In this document: positions 10,276-21,117 of the stretch, in pieces
Layout: each line of letters opens with the position of its first letter
Numbering within the stretch: the stretch's first letter is position 1
DNA from: Symsagittifera roscoffensis
Lineage: Eukaryota; Xenacoelomorpha; Acoela; Convolutidae
NCBI RefSeq assembly: GCF_963678635.1
Contig: NC_087064.1
Span: forward strand, 56,864,338 to 56,928,337
Reading direction: 5' to 3'
DNA: 64,000 bases
Made by a program: the position numbers and the translations under genes
Notes under the pieces: model-generated
Databases searched by the model: none
What the model was told of the DNA's origin: nothing
What the model saw: only the letters and a program-made list of their open reading frames with translations

Positions 10276-10950
10276 TGACGAGTCTTGGGACAGTACCGAA
10301 GAAGTCTTGGGACATTGCAGTCTGGGGACAGTCTTGGGGCAACACAGTCTTGGGACAGTGCAGCCTTGGGGCAATCTTGGACCAGAGCAGTCTTGGTACA
10401 AAACAGTCTTGGGCCATTGGTCTTGGGACGTTAGTCTTGGGACGTTGGTCTTGGGACATTTGTCTTGGGACGTTGGTCTTGGGCCATTGGTCTTGGGAGG
10501 TTGGTCTTGGGCCATTGGTCTTGGGACGTTAGTATTGGGACGTTGGTCTTGGGCCATTGGTCTTGGGACGTTAGTATTGGGACGTTGGTCTTGGGCCATT
10601 GGTCTTGGGACGTTAGTCTTGGGACGTTGGTCTTGGGACATTAGTCTTCGGACGTTGGTCTTGGGCCATTGGTCTTGGGACGTTGGTCTTGGGCCATTGG
10701 TCTTGGGACGTTAGTATTGGGACGTTGGTCTTGGGCCATTGGTCTTGGGACATTAGTCTTGGGCCATTGGTCTTGGGACATTAGTCTTGGGACGTTGGTC
10801 TTGGGCCATTGGTCTTGGGACATTAGTCTTGGGACGTTGGTCTTGGGCCATTGGTCTTGGGACGTTAGTCTTGGGACAATGGTCTGAGGATACCAATAAG
10901 AAGTACTGGGACAACACTGAATAGTCTTGGGACGGTAGAGAGAAAGTCTT
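10276..10950 (+). repeat. 14-bp minisatellite in the leader
   Basis: A dense array of a 14-base unit alternating GGTCTTGGGACGTT and GGTCTTGGGCCATT, tight from about 10400 to 10885 and degenerate on the flanks. Because 14 is not a multiple of 3, the array reads through all three frames with a 42-base super-period. It remains free of stops over long stretches on both strands, which explains the long repetitive ORFs here (for example 10307-10714 plus, 10150-10641 minus). I do not regard these as genes. Confidence 0.9.
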
Positions 10951-11169
10951 GGAACAGTATTAGGAAGGGGGTACTACAAGAGTACTAAGTTAGGTTGAAG
11001 TAACCAATCATAACAACACATTCCCTATCCTAACCTAACACATAAAAGTTTTCAAGAGTTTAAGAAAAATTGTTTTTATGGAATTGTCAATTTCTTTTTA
11101 CTTAGAGTTTTAACCTTAGAGTAGAAATTTTGTAGATAATAATACTGTAAATAATAACAATTGTAAATA

Positions 11170-13074
11170 ATGAGGCGGAGCAGGGTACCGGTAGCTGAAA
11201 AAAGATCTACCGAAGCAAAGACAAAGTATAATTCGTCGCTACGCAAAACAATATCAATGGGTCCGAAGATAACAAAGAAGAGCTTTTCAGTTAATATGGT
11301 CAGCACAAGGAGTACAACGGAGAACAGAGCAAAAGAGGGCACGGAAGGGGAACGAGTAGAACCCACCATCGAGATTGATCTAGAGACACCCGATCAAAGT
11401 GTGGATGAAACAGGGAAAATTGCGACGGAGTCAACCCCAATGCCCAAAGCAGAAGAACCGAACCCGAATCCCATAGAGTTCTCACCAATAGACAATGTGG
11501 AAGATGCAATAGGCAACACCGAGGAAACGGTGAAAGAAGACTCTCAAGTAAAAAAGACATCTTTTACAGAAAAGTTGGCGATGATGGTCGGATTAAAAAT
11601 GAAAGAAAACATGACCGAAGAGCCAAAAGCTGAAAGAGCGCGAACATTTGGGACAGTGAGCACGAAGACAACAGAAGCCAATCCAAGAGAGGAACAAACT
11701 AAAGCAGAGGCTACGGCCAAAGACAGACCGACGGCTGACCATGAAGAGGCTACGATTGAGCTGGGTGACTTGATGGCGAAACTGAATCAGATTGACAAAA
11801 AGCACAGCGAAGAGAACAGAGAAGTGATAAGAAAAGAGTTAAGATACAACAAACGCGAGTATCTAGATAGTTACTTTAACCTGGCCAAGGCAACAGATGA
11901 GAGACTCAAGGAGATGTCAGATAAGGTAGACGCCACCAATGAAGAACGAGATAAGAACATCAAAAAAGATATGCAACAGTTGAAAAACCGATATGATGAT
12001 GTCAACAGCCAATTAGGTGGCCTGGAAAAGAGAATGGACACAATGGGCAAGAATCAGGCCGAAAGTTCGAGTGCAATACAGGCGAAATTGGATGCAATCT
12101 TGAGAAATTCTACCTCACAAGAAAGACCGGCAGCGGATCGCACGCAAGGCACCAGAGTTGACTTTGTGGAACCACAAAGGAACAAACGGCAATCGACACC
12201 GTTGCCCTTAACCCGAGACACGGTGAGCATAGCACCAACAGCTACTAAAACGATCATGAAGAATGGAACGTCAAGTACAACGACTGGTCCGGGGGACTCA
12301 ACAGCTAACAGCAACGCAGGTCCGGATGCTATGACATGGGCAAGCACTTGGGAAATGATGAATAGAACTCTAGAGGCCTTCGCCACGAGGAACACTGACT
12401 CGAATGATAGAAGAGAGGGAAAATCCAGAAAAACATTCAAAAAGCCTAAAGAATTCAAAGATGACTCTGATGGATGCATTGATACTTGGGTGGAAGTGAT
12501 GAGATTACAACTAGAACAGGACAACTTGAACGATGAAAGACAAGCATGCACAGCCATAATCAGCAATTTAGAAGGCACAGCATTAAAATGCGTGGTTGCG
12601 AAGAAAGAAGAAGAACGCGATACCGCGGACAAAATCTTTGAAATACTGTTGAATAGATTCGGCTCAGGCATGAAGGGTCATCAAGCGATGATGCGATTTG
12701 AAAAAAAGAGACAGAGAGATGACGAATCGATGGACAGGTTCCTAGATGATCTCGAGAGCTTGAGAAGGAGGAGTGACCCAGAAGAATCTACCAATAGAAG
12801 AAACTTCAGCATAGCCTCAAAGTTCATTGATGGGGTAAAGAGTGATGACTTGAGAACGATGTTAGCAACGTATTACACATTGTCGAAAGATAATGCGCCA
12901 ACTCCAGAAGAGATGAGGCAGAAGTCAAGGGAGTACATGCTGATGAAACCCAAGAAATACTCGTACTCGAAGACAACAGAAACACCCAAGGGGGGAGTCA
13001 GCCACAGAGGTCGCCATGGTACAAGCCCAGAGATGACATGGACAAACGCAGGTCGTGTGCTAACTGAGGGTTAG
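11170..13074 (+). CDS. Gag polyprotein of the giant gypsy element
   Basis: A 634-codon frame forming the structural protein. The first ~270 residues are highly charged and probably disordered. A coiled-coil-like stretch lies at about 205-300. From about residue 415 comes a retrotransposon-gag capsid-like domain: KTFKKPKEFKDD, then DTWVEVMRLQLEQ, LEGTALKCV, ILLNRFG, RQRDDESMDRFLDDLESLRRR. The zinc knuckles expected at its end are found instead in the -1 frame downstream. A slippery-looking G GGG GGA at 12990-12996 precedes the switch. The zero frame ends 26 codons later. Confidence 0.85.
   Translation: MRRSRVPVAEKRSTEAKTKYNSSLRKTISMGPKITKKSFSVNMVSTRSTTENRAKEGTEGERVEPTIEIDLETPDQSVDETGKIATESTPMPKAEEPNPNPIEFSPIDNVEDAIGNTEETVKEDSQVKKTSFTEKLAMMVGLKMKENMTEEPKAERARTFGTVSTKTTEANPREEQTKAEATAKDRPTADHEEATIELGDLMAKLNQIDKKHSEENREVIRKELRYNKREYLDSYFNLAKATDERLKEMSDKVDATNEERDKNIKKDMQQLKNRYDDVNSQLGGLEKRMDTMGKNQAESSSAIQAKLDAILRNSTSQERPAADRTQGTRVDFVEPQRNKRQSTPLPLTRDTVSIAPTATKTIMKNGTSSTTTGPGDSTANSNAGPDAMTWASTWEMMNRTLEAFATRNTDSNDRREGKSRKTFKKPKEFKDDSDGCIDTWVEVMRLQLEQDNLNDERQACTAIISNLEGTALKCVVAKKEEERDTADKIFEILLNRFGSGMKGHQAMMRFEKKRQRDDESMDRFLDDLESLRRRSDPEESTNRRNFSIASKFIDGVKSDDLRTMLATYYTLSKDNAPTPEEMRQKSREYMLMKPKKYSYSKTTETPKGGVSHRGRHGTSPEMTWTNAGRVLTEG
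12990..12996 (+). promoter_or_regulatory. Candidate -1 ribosomal frameshift heptamer G GGG GGA
   Basis: In the gag frame the codons are AAG GGG GGA, so GGGGGGA fits the X XXY YYZ slippery pattern. Slipping back one base leads directly into the frame that encodes the zinc knuckles and pol. A simple one-base change in the G run is the main alternative. A downstream pseudoknot was not tested. Confidence 0.45.
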
Positions 13075-15593
13075 TTGATCATCATGTGGCGGATTGCACT
13101 ACATACAAACAGGACATGAAGAGTTTGGGATATGCACCTGATGAGGAAGATATGAGTCAAATGGAAGAACACGAATTCTATAGCGGCTCGATCACCAAAA
13201 TAGGAGCAAGATGCTTCTTCTGCAACCAAGAAGGGCACTTCAGGATGGACTGTCCGTTGTTTTGGGAAGCGGTCAAGAATCAGAGTCATCCGAAACACAA
13301 GTTGGCGCTAGCAGCGGTGCAGAACCAGAGAAACAGACAAGGTGAATTTGAGACGAAGAAACTTGAGGGACCAAATGTGGAGCTACCAACGAAATCAATG
13401 AAAACTGTAACACAATGTGGTAGTGCAGCAGAGGCCACGGCGAAGAAAGCCCCAGAAATAGATTACGAAAAGGCGGCAGCGGAGGCCATCAACAAAGTGA
13501 AGCAGGATCTGGCAGCGAAAGAAATAGAACAACGACTAAAGCAGGAGATCGAAAAGCAGAATTTCAACGAAGCATTAGCTGGATCGAATCCAGCACCAGA
13601 GGCTGTATCGGGCTCGACAAAGACTGGAAATTGTAACACTGTAAAGATGGTGACAGGAAAACCATTCGACATATCAAAAATTGGGGCTAGAATAATGTCG
13701 ATAATCACAGTGGGCGGCCACGAGGTAACCAGAAACTTGAGCGAACCGAGCGACCAGACAATAATGCACATTGATGTGTACGCAGATTACTTGAGCTTAA
13801 TAAGTCCACAATCGACTTCTAGAGCATTGAGAGCACTACTCACGCGAGGGGGTAGCAAGTCGGTACGTGTTGATAACAGATACACAGAAGCTTATGGTCC
13901 ACATGAGGTGATGTTGAATATAGATGGAATCAACATCTATACCAAAACAATGATAACATGTGATGAAGACCTAATTGGGCAAATCTACGTAGGGAAGGAA
14001 GAGTTAAAGGTGAGATCGATTGGACACTGCGCCATGCTTGAAGATGATGCGATGCACATCGGGACAGAGGCAGATGTGACAGGGCACGTGCTAGACATAA
14101 GTGGCAAGAAGACTCAGTTACGTGGGTTACTCGATACGGGAGCGGTCTTGAGTGTCATACCAATCGAAACTTGGGAACGAATGGGCTTCAACAAAGATGA
14201 CTTGATAGATTCGAGAATACGGTTATCGGCTGCGAACAAAGGGGCCCTGCGCGTGTTGGGCAGAACGCCGATAATAGCGCTTAATCTGGGGGAACGTAAC
14301 CTGTGGATGAGTTTTCTTGTAGTAGAAAACCTAGATGAGTCCGACCAATTTATTTTAGGCAGAGACTTCATCAGGAACTTTGATGTAGCGATTGATCTAA
14401 ACAACGCAATGTTCAGGATACGGAACCCGAATAGGAGGTACGCAATCAAACCGGTAAATTTAATAATGGCAAATGAAAGCAAAGCACCGGTGTTCTTGAG
14501 TAGGAGGGTGAGGCTAAAGGCAAATGAAGCGGCAATCGTAGGCTTGCGGATAAAAAATTACATTGAATTAAGTGACAATAAGCAAGTGTGTATAGTTCCG
14601 AATCCTAATAGTCAAAGTGCCGCTGTTTTAGGAAGATCCTTCTCGATAACGAACAGCGGCCTCTGCGTCAGTGTCTTGTTGAATACCCTTGATATACCGA
14701 TCACGATACAGAGAGGGAGGAAACTGGGATATGCTTTACCGGTTAAAACTCGATATGAAACAATTGAGAACTCGAAACAGAATGAAGTTGTTGATTGTCC
14801 CAATCACAGGGACAAAATTTGTATCTTGAGACAATTGCAGAAAATAAAAGATTCTTCAGGTCTTATTAAATCACTTAAGTCAGAAACGGACGATGGGCTG
14901 TCGAGCTGTTCAAACTTTCCAGAGAGACCCACACTAGATGAAATGCAAACTGATAAACCGGTTCTGCCGGAGATTGAACACTTGAGGGGCAAACTGAAAG
15001 ATGAACAGCTCAAAGCCATCAAGGACGTACTAGAGCGGAACGAGGAAGTTTTTTCGAAGCACAAAGCGGATATCGGCTGTTGTAATTTCGTTGAGCATGA
15101 AATAGAACTTGAGGAGAATGCGGTACCGCACAGGGAGGGGGCGAGGCGCATGACCCCGCACAAATCAGAGGCGTGTAGAAAAGAGATCGAAACGTTACTA
15201 GAGTATGACATGATAGAACCATCCAAGTCACCGTGGGCGTGTGGAGTAGTGATGGCCAAAAAGAAAGGCGACCAGTTGAGGTTTTGTTGTGACTTTCGAT
15301 ACCTGAACTCCGTCACGGTGAAGGATGCCTATCCCATACCTAGGATTGATGAGAGCCTCTCGAAGTTAGGTGATGCAAAAATTTTTACGACTCTTGATTT
15401 AGGCTCGGCCTTTTGGCAGGTACCACTACGGAAGCAGGACAGGGACAAGACAGGGTTTGCCTGCGAGTTGGGTCTGTTTCAGTGGAAACGGATGCCGTTT
15501 GGACTTTGCAATGCCACAGCCACGTTTCAGCGATTGATGGCACACGCGCTGATAGGCGTGACAAAGAAGTATGGCAATCTGGTAATGTGCTAA
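13000..15593 (+). pseudogene. Pol part 1: zinc knuckles, aspartic protease and RT up to motif B
   Basis: The -1 frame first reads KPRDDMDKRRS, then a knuckle CAN-stop-GLVDHHVADC. The TGA at 13065-13067 stands exactly where the second Cys belongs. From 13086 the frame is open: a second CCHC knuckle CFFCNQEGHFRMDC near residue 44, an aspartic protease with LLDTGAVLSVIP near residue 347 and ILGRDFI about 80 residues later, then RT motifs LRFCCDFRYLN, TTLDLGSAFWQVPL (catalytic Asp) and MPFGLCNATATFQR. The frame ends at TAA 15591-15593, which replaces the Tyr of the YVDD catalytic motif. All other conserved residues look intact. Confidence 0.85.
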
Positions 15594-17600
15594 GTGGATG
15601 ACGTGGTAATAGCAACGCCAACACTAGAAGACCACATTGAGAGACTGGTCGAGGTGTTCGGGTGCATGAAAAGATCGGGGCTAAAGTGTAAACCATCAAA
15701 GTGCGAGATACTCAAGGACTCAATGAAATACTTGGGCAGGATGGTAGACAAGCACGGCATCAGACCTGATCCAGACGCCGTGGAAGCAGTCCTAACCTGG
15801 AAGTCACCGAAGACGGAACACCAGTTGATGAGCTTCCTGGGCTTCGCTAACTACTACAGAGAGTTCATCAAAGGCTATGCGGACAAGGTGTACCCGATGC
15901 AACAATTGATCAGGCACAAGGGCAAGAAGTTCACATGGAACAACGCAGCAGAAGAGTCATTCAAGAGGATAAAGAAAGAGCTATGCGAGGCACCAGTACT
16001 AGGGATGCCGACTGAGAAGGGGATGTACGTGCTGGACACGGATGCATCGGTAGTTGCGATTTCAGGAATTCTCCATCAGGAACAAGAATGGAATGGGAGG
16101 ACAGTCTTGAGACCAATAGCGTACGGGAGCAAAGTCCTAAGTGACACAGAAATGAAGTACGGAGCACCGAAAGCAGAGATGTTCGCAGTGGTCACCTTTG
16201 TCGAGAAATACAGGGCATACCTAGGCAGTGAGCCCTTCAAGCTGCGAGTCGACAATCGAGCACTAAGCTGGCTGAAAACGTACTCAATGGACCAAAGTTA
16301 CATTGGGAGGTGGATAGTTCGCCTAGACGGATACAACATGATAATTGAGCATAGAACACGAGATAAACCTCAAAATGCTGACAGCTTGAGTAAGAAGACG
16401 GAGTTCTACGAGAGACAAGAACAAAGAGAGGCGGACAGACCTGAGATCAAAGATGACTTCTCCTTCATGGACAAGGAAACGTACGACAGTCTTCCACTCA
16501 CGAGATGGCTGGACAAATCAGGCAAACCGATTGAAGATCATCCGGAATTACCTAAAGAACATCCAGAAAAGACCATCTTGAAGAAAAGCAGAAGGATTCC
16601 GGTAGAGATAATGCTCAAGTCCAAGATCGTGAGGGAAACGCTCAAGGCAAAAGGTTATGATCTCGATCAGGTAGAAGCGGGAACTGCCCGAATAGATGAA
16701 GATTTAATAAGGCTGCTTGAGAAAATATCAGATGACAAACCCGTGATCCAAGAGAAGGGTCAAAAGGAACCGGAAGTCACCATACTTCGGAAACAAGAAA
16801 CAGTGAACAATACTGACCTCTCAACAGGGAGCGTCGCTGATAGCAAGGACGTCATGCGGTCACTAGTTGACAAAATCCCCGAGGACGTTCTTGAACAGAC
16901 CAAGGTTAGGAAAAAGAAAGTGGCGTTCAAAGAAGAGGCTGAACACCTGGGACTAGATCAAGAGTCCGTGGAGTGGTTCAGGTTCATGGAAGAAGAAGAA
17001 ACCGGAGAAGGGAAATTGTCCGGGGAGCATGAAGAATGGGATAAAGACTCGGATGAGAGCAGTGAAGACCAGGATAGTCTGTGCATGATATTGGCGGAAG
17101 AGAAGATAAGACAACACGACAGGGAGTTACAGACGGATCCATCTTCAGGAACGTACAATCTGGACATACAAGAGGTACGAGGTGGTGAAGAACTTGAGGA
17201 AATTGCGGTTTCAAGAAAGCCATTCAGGGAACTGTCGTGCAACTCGAACGTCAGAACGAATCTGATACCAGAAGACGACATGAAAATCGTGAAAAGGATG
17301 ATATGCGTGAAACTGAGTGATGACATCCACAACCCTGGTGAGATGAATGGACAGATCATGGCGCTAAAGGAGCATGTCAAGGCGAGATATAGGCTGTCAG
17401 ACCTAATAAGAGCCCAGAAGAATGACAAAATGACAAGTAATATCTCCAAATGGATCCAGTCGGGGGTCAGGGAGAAGGGGGAACTTGAGGAAGACAGCTA
17501 CAAGATCTTGAGCCAGTTCTACAAAGAAAAGAAAGACTTACTTTATCACACAGCTGATGGGGTGGTAGCGTGCAAGAGGAGAGATGAGGAAAAGCTATGA
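15594..17600 (+). pseudogene. Pol part 2: RT thumb, RNase H and long linker
   Basis: In the same frame as part 1, immediately after the TAA. It begins VDDVVIATPTLEDH, so the Tyr codon of the RT motif C is the stop. The RT connection follows (KYLGRMV, FLGFANYYREFI), then RNase H with VLDTDAS, KAEMFAVV, RVDNRALSWL and NADSLSKK, giving the four acidic residues. The linker to the integrase, about 370 residues, is unusually long, acidic and low in recognisable motifs. A TGA at 17598-17600 ends the frame, but it resumes in the same phase as HKHNLIILPQLYQTEV. Confidence 0.85.
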
Positions 17601-18560
17601 CACAAACACAACCTCATCATACTACCACAATTGTACCAAACGGAGGTGCTTTTCAGATCACACGACCAGATGGGCCACCAGGGGATAGATAAAGTACAAC
17701 AAAGGATACTTCATAGGTTTGATTGGCCGGGAATGAGAAAAGCTTGCGAGAGATGGGTGAATGCCTGCCTAGCATGCCTTCAAGTAAAATACCCAAGAAA
17801 GATGAAGTTTCCCCTCAAGTCTGTCGAGAGTTCGGAATTCAATGAAGTGGTGCAGATAGACCATCAGAAAATCTGCATGACGGAGTCGGGTTATAACCAA
17901 ATACTAGTTATAATAGATCACTTCACAAAGTTGGCGGAAGCGGTCCCGTGCCAAACAGCCTCGGCCGAGGAGACATGTGATCATTTGATAACGCATTGGA
18001 TATCGCGGTATGGTTGTCCAATGACTTTCCAGTCGGACAACGGCAAAGCTTTAGTGGGGGACTTGACGAAAGAATTGATGAGGAGATCGCACATTGCTCA
18101 AGCACACTCGACGACCTATCATCCACAGACCAATGGGTTGGTAGAGAGACAGAACAGGACACTGGTCAACATGTTAAGGGTGTACTGCTCAAGATACATG
18201 ACGGACTGGGACAAATACCTGCCACAGGTAGTAGGAGCCTACAACAGTACACAGCACTCAACGACGGGCATCAGTCCTTTCATGATGTTGACGGGCAGGG
18301 AGAGGGCGATGCCTCTAACATTCTTCTACCCAGAATACGAGGGGAAGAGGACGTCGCCTCAGGCATACGTGAAGGAAGCGATCAAAAGACAACAAGAGCT
18401 AAACGAGCTATGCAGGAGGAACACGGCGCAAGCGCAAATGAGACAACGCAAGAAATATGACGAAAAAATACTATAAGCAAAACCATATGAAGTGGGCCAG
18501 TACGTGTGGGTCTTCCAAAATGTCATACCGCCCAAGGGAACAAAGAAACTACTCAAGAAG
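17601..18560 (+). pseudogene. Pol part 3: integrase
   Basis: From the codon after the TGA the frame reads into an HHCC zinc domain (HDQMGH and CERWVNACLAC). Then comes the DDE core with Asp in QIDHQK, Asp in FQSDNGK and Glu in LVERQNR; the last two are 35 residues apart, the classical D,D(35)E spacing. A TAA at 18474-18476 interrupts the frame at KIL-stop-AKPYEVGQ. It continues through YVWVFQNVIPPKGTKKLLKK to a TAG at 18561-18563 followed by RGPFMI, where gypsy integrase C-terminal domains normally have Trp. Integrates the cDNA in an active relative. Confidence 0.85.
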
Positions 18561-18563
18561 TAG

Positions 18564-19973
18564 AGGGGACCATTCATGATAACGGAAGTACATCAGCAAG
18601 GACGGTTCTACCGCTTGAGTACTGGGCGAGCAGCACATTACGAAAATCTGAAGCCTCACGTCCCGTCCCCGGAAGACTGGTGCCTACCGAAAGACATGGA
18701 GGGTCTCGAGTACCTGGTGGTAGAACCAGCGTGTGAAGTGAATGAGAAGGGCACCAGGGAGAAAAATGATGGCAATGAAAACTTGAGCTTGGACGACAAT
18801 GAAAAGATAGAGGTGGAGTCTGAAGCAGGATCGTTTGCAGAAGAAGACTGGAACGACCCGGAGCAAGATGAGGTGCCAAAGTGGATGGAGCCAGATCGAC
18901 CAATATCACCGGGAACCAGAACTGGCAATCGTAAACGGACGGGTATGAGATACAACAGATACGGGGATGACTTCTTGATTGACAAGATACAGCCAGACAA
19001 ATTGGGCGAGGAATTACTGAGTGCAGGCGAACTGGAAGCCGAAGAGGAATGGCAGGTCATTGATGATGGAGGACACTATCCGCAGGAAGATTACTCGACA
19101 CCAGAAATGGAGACGGACCTCGAACAGAGCGAGATAGAGAGGAGGGAGAACACGAACTTGAGGATACTAGAGTGGATACGCGACGTCAAAGACGAAGGCC
19201 ATGGAGGACAGAGTATCCAGCAATTCGACGTGTCAGCGGAAAAACACAAGAAGTCAGAAGACCCTCTCTTCGGCTGGACGGCGACAGACAGGCCGCTGGA
19301 CATTTCACCGGACAATTCAGACCCGACAACATCGACGGGGACGTCGATAAATATTTTTGTCCGGGGAGTGGGGGTAGGACTTACCCACACCGAAAATTTG
19401 ATGATAAAGAAGCTCAAGGAAGTGAGAGAAACAAGCGAATTGGAACTGGAAGAACAAGAGCCAGAGCCTAACATAGGCCGGAATTTCAAAACGAAATTTG
19501 AAATACCCAATCAGTACTCAGAAAACATCATGATAACAGATAGTGACTTCATCCTGTCAAACAGAACGAGCGCGATCTGCATCACGGCAGACATGAGTTT
19601 CAAATCAAGACTGGAAGCTGACTTCAAGAGAGAATACCAGAACGCAGAGTTTCTGTTCAGACAGAGACCAGGACTGGGAGGGATGGCAGCGCTCCCACCA
19701 TCAGTAGCACAAGTCCCGGGGAAATACCTGTGCTTCCTAGTGACGAGGGTCAATGACAGGAACACAATTGATCCCGAACACGTGATGTTGGCACTAACAA
19801 GACTACGAGACTTCATGATTGAAAGAGGGATAACAGAGGTCTCAATGCCGGTGTATGACCCAAACAGGGGCAAACTGAGCCCAAGGGAATTGTACGCTAT
19901 CCTACATGTAGTCTTTGCAGAAACTGAGATAGTGGTGTATCTTCATAAGAAGTACTACTTGAGCATCGCCTGA
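18564..19973 (+). pseudogene. Pol part 4: integrase tail, acidic linker and macro domain
   Basis: In phase with pol. The first part (GRFYRLSTGRAAHYENLKPH) completes the integrase C-terminal domain. About 270 mostly acidic residues follow (EEDWNDPEQDE, RYNRYGDDF). The last ~135 residues look like a macro domain of the TARG1/OARD1 type: SAICITADMSFKSRLEADF fits the ADP-ribose-binding start, KYLCFLVTRVNDR the central strand, LRDFMIERGITEVSMP the helix-strand unit, and AILHVVFAETEIVVYL the end. The usual GCGLD/GGL loop is replaced by YDPNRGKLSP, so enzymatic activity is doubtful. Ends with TGA. Confidence 0.7.
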
Positions 19974-20399
19974 GTCGGGTACACGGGGGTGTCGAGTCGG
20001 GTGTGAGGGAGGAGTCTTGAGCTAGGTACTGGGGTACAAAACAGGTAAGGGATCTTAGGGGTGATTGGCATGACAATTATTATTTTAAATGATTGATGGT
20101 GCTAAAACATAAAATGTGTCTGCATGTTTTTAGAATATTTCAATTGAACTATTTTAGTAGGGCGAAAAGGAGAGGGTTTTTAATCATAAAAGTAATGGGG
20201 TTTTCTGGTTAGGGACAGAGCTTGTCAGTCTAAAAAATCGGGTGTTATTTTCAGATTGATTTGTTGAACTCACGTTGACTACTCATCTATATTCAATTGA
20301 AGGAAGAAAACTCAAGCTGCTCAAACTCAAGTTGCCCAGGTAAAACTCAAGTTGCTCAGGTGAAACTCAAGTTGCTCAGGTGAAACTCAAGTTGCTCAG
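19974..20399 (+). other. Spacer between pol and cargo ORFs
   Basis: Non-coding stretch with G-rich and AT-rich parts and the beginning of a 20-bp repeat array. It could carry a promoter, IRES-like or splice signal for the cargo ORFs, but I see no clear motif. Confidence 0.5.
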
Positions 20400-20418
20400 G
20401 TGAAACTCAAGTTGCTAA
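20319..20418 (+). repeat. 20-bp tandem repeats containing ACTCAAG
   Basis: About five copies of TGAAACTCAAGTTGCTCAGG (first copies diverged) end at the start of the first cargo ORF. The core ACTCAAG/CTTGAG string is also frequent elsewhere in the element. Confidence 0.85.
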
Positions 20419-20447
20419 TACTCAAGGACCCAATTGAAATCACAGAA

Positions 20448-21085
20448 ATGGCAGATCGATTCTGGAAGTCCATGCCATCGGCTCTGAAAAAGCCCACACT
20501 TGACGAATTGTACAGGCGGCTGAGGGACCTGGATTATACTCAAGTGGACGAGAGAATGGCAGTGATGCTGAATGCCATCCTCCAATTGGAGGAACAGGGC
20601 GAATGTCGGGAGTCTGCGACGGAGGCGGTTTTGATGGTAGGCTCACCACTGATGGAGTGTCCAATCAAGAACAAACCAGATGGCTGTCCTGGAACGTGGA
20701 TGGAGCGATAAGGGGGTTCAATTTGGCGAGGAACCCTGGCCTGAACAACAATACGGAGTATGGCGCGGGGGAATTCCCACTGCCGGTCAGACCATCAGTC
20801 AGGTCCACGAGCCAGAGTACGAGTAAAGTACCATCGATGACACGGGCACAGCAGACGGGGGAAGCTTATCCGGACGTCAGAGCCATGAAGAGAGAACTCG
20901 AGAGAACCCAGCGGGAAAGAAACAAGGCGAACCTCGACCGGGATCAAGCGGTGCTTGAGAGGGACCAAGCGCGGAGAGAACTGGACATGATGAGAGCTGA
21001 ACGGCTACAGGCAGAAAGGGTGCGGGAGAATGCCGCGAATTGTGAGCAGCTGAAGCAGGCTCTCGAGAGATATCAGGCAAACTAG
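20448..21085 (+). pseudogene. Cargo ORF 3a: N-terminal coiled-coil region
   Basis: Two overlapping frames look like one broken protein. The first (Met at 20448, stop at 20711) starts MADRFWKSMPSALKKP and contains LDELYRRLRDLDY. The second (open from about 20603 to 21085) contains a long predicted coiled coil, MKRELERTQRERNK, then LDRDQAVLERDQARRELD and ERLQAERVRENA. It continues into the next frame as EISGKLERIQRQQREL before the Met at 21118. I infer one-base changes between 20603 and 20711 and near 21070. No family recognised. Confidence 0.55.
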
Positions 21086-21117
21086 AGAGGATCCAGCGAC
21101 AACAACGCGAGCTCGAT

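Larger units (their letters stand above)
8784..11169 (+). other. Retroelement leader region between 5' LTR and gag
   Basis: 2.4 kb with no convincing gene. A TGGCGCTCCTGGGTG at 8795, 11 bases after the LTR, begins with the TGG expected of a tRNA primer-binding site, but the distance is larger than usual and I cannot match the tRNA. The short ORFs at 9210-9470 and 9970-10167 do not look coding. Two repeat arrays lie here (annotated separately). Confidence 0.6.

Noticed and set aside
10150-10887. Long repetitive ORFs on both strands with SQDQRPKTNVPRP or LGTLVLGHWSW repeats
   Set aside because: They are products of the 14-bp minisatellite, which lacks stops in several frames; no independent coding signal.
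12054-12671. 205-codon minus-strand ORF opposite gag
   Set aside because: Shadow of the gag frame, Ser/Val-rich as expected from the antisense of its codons.
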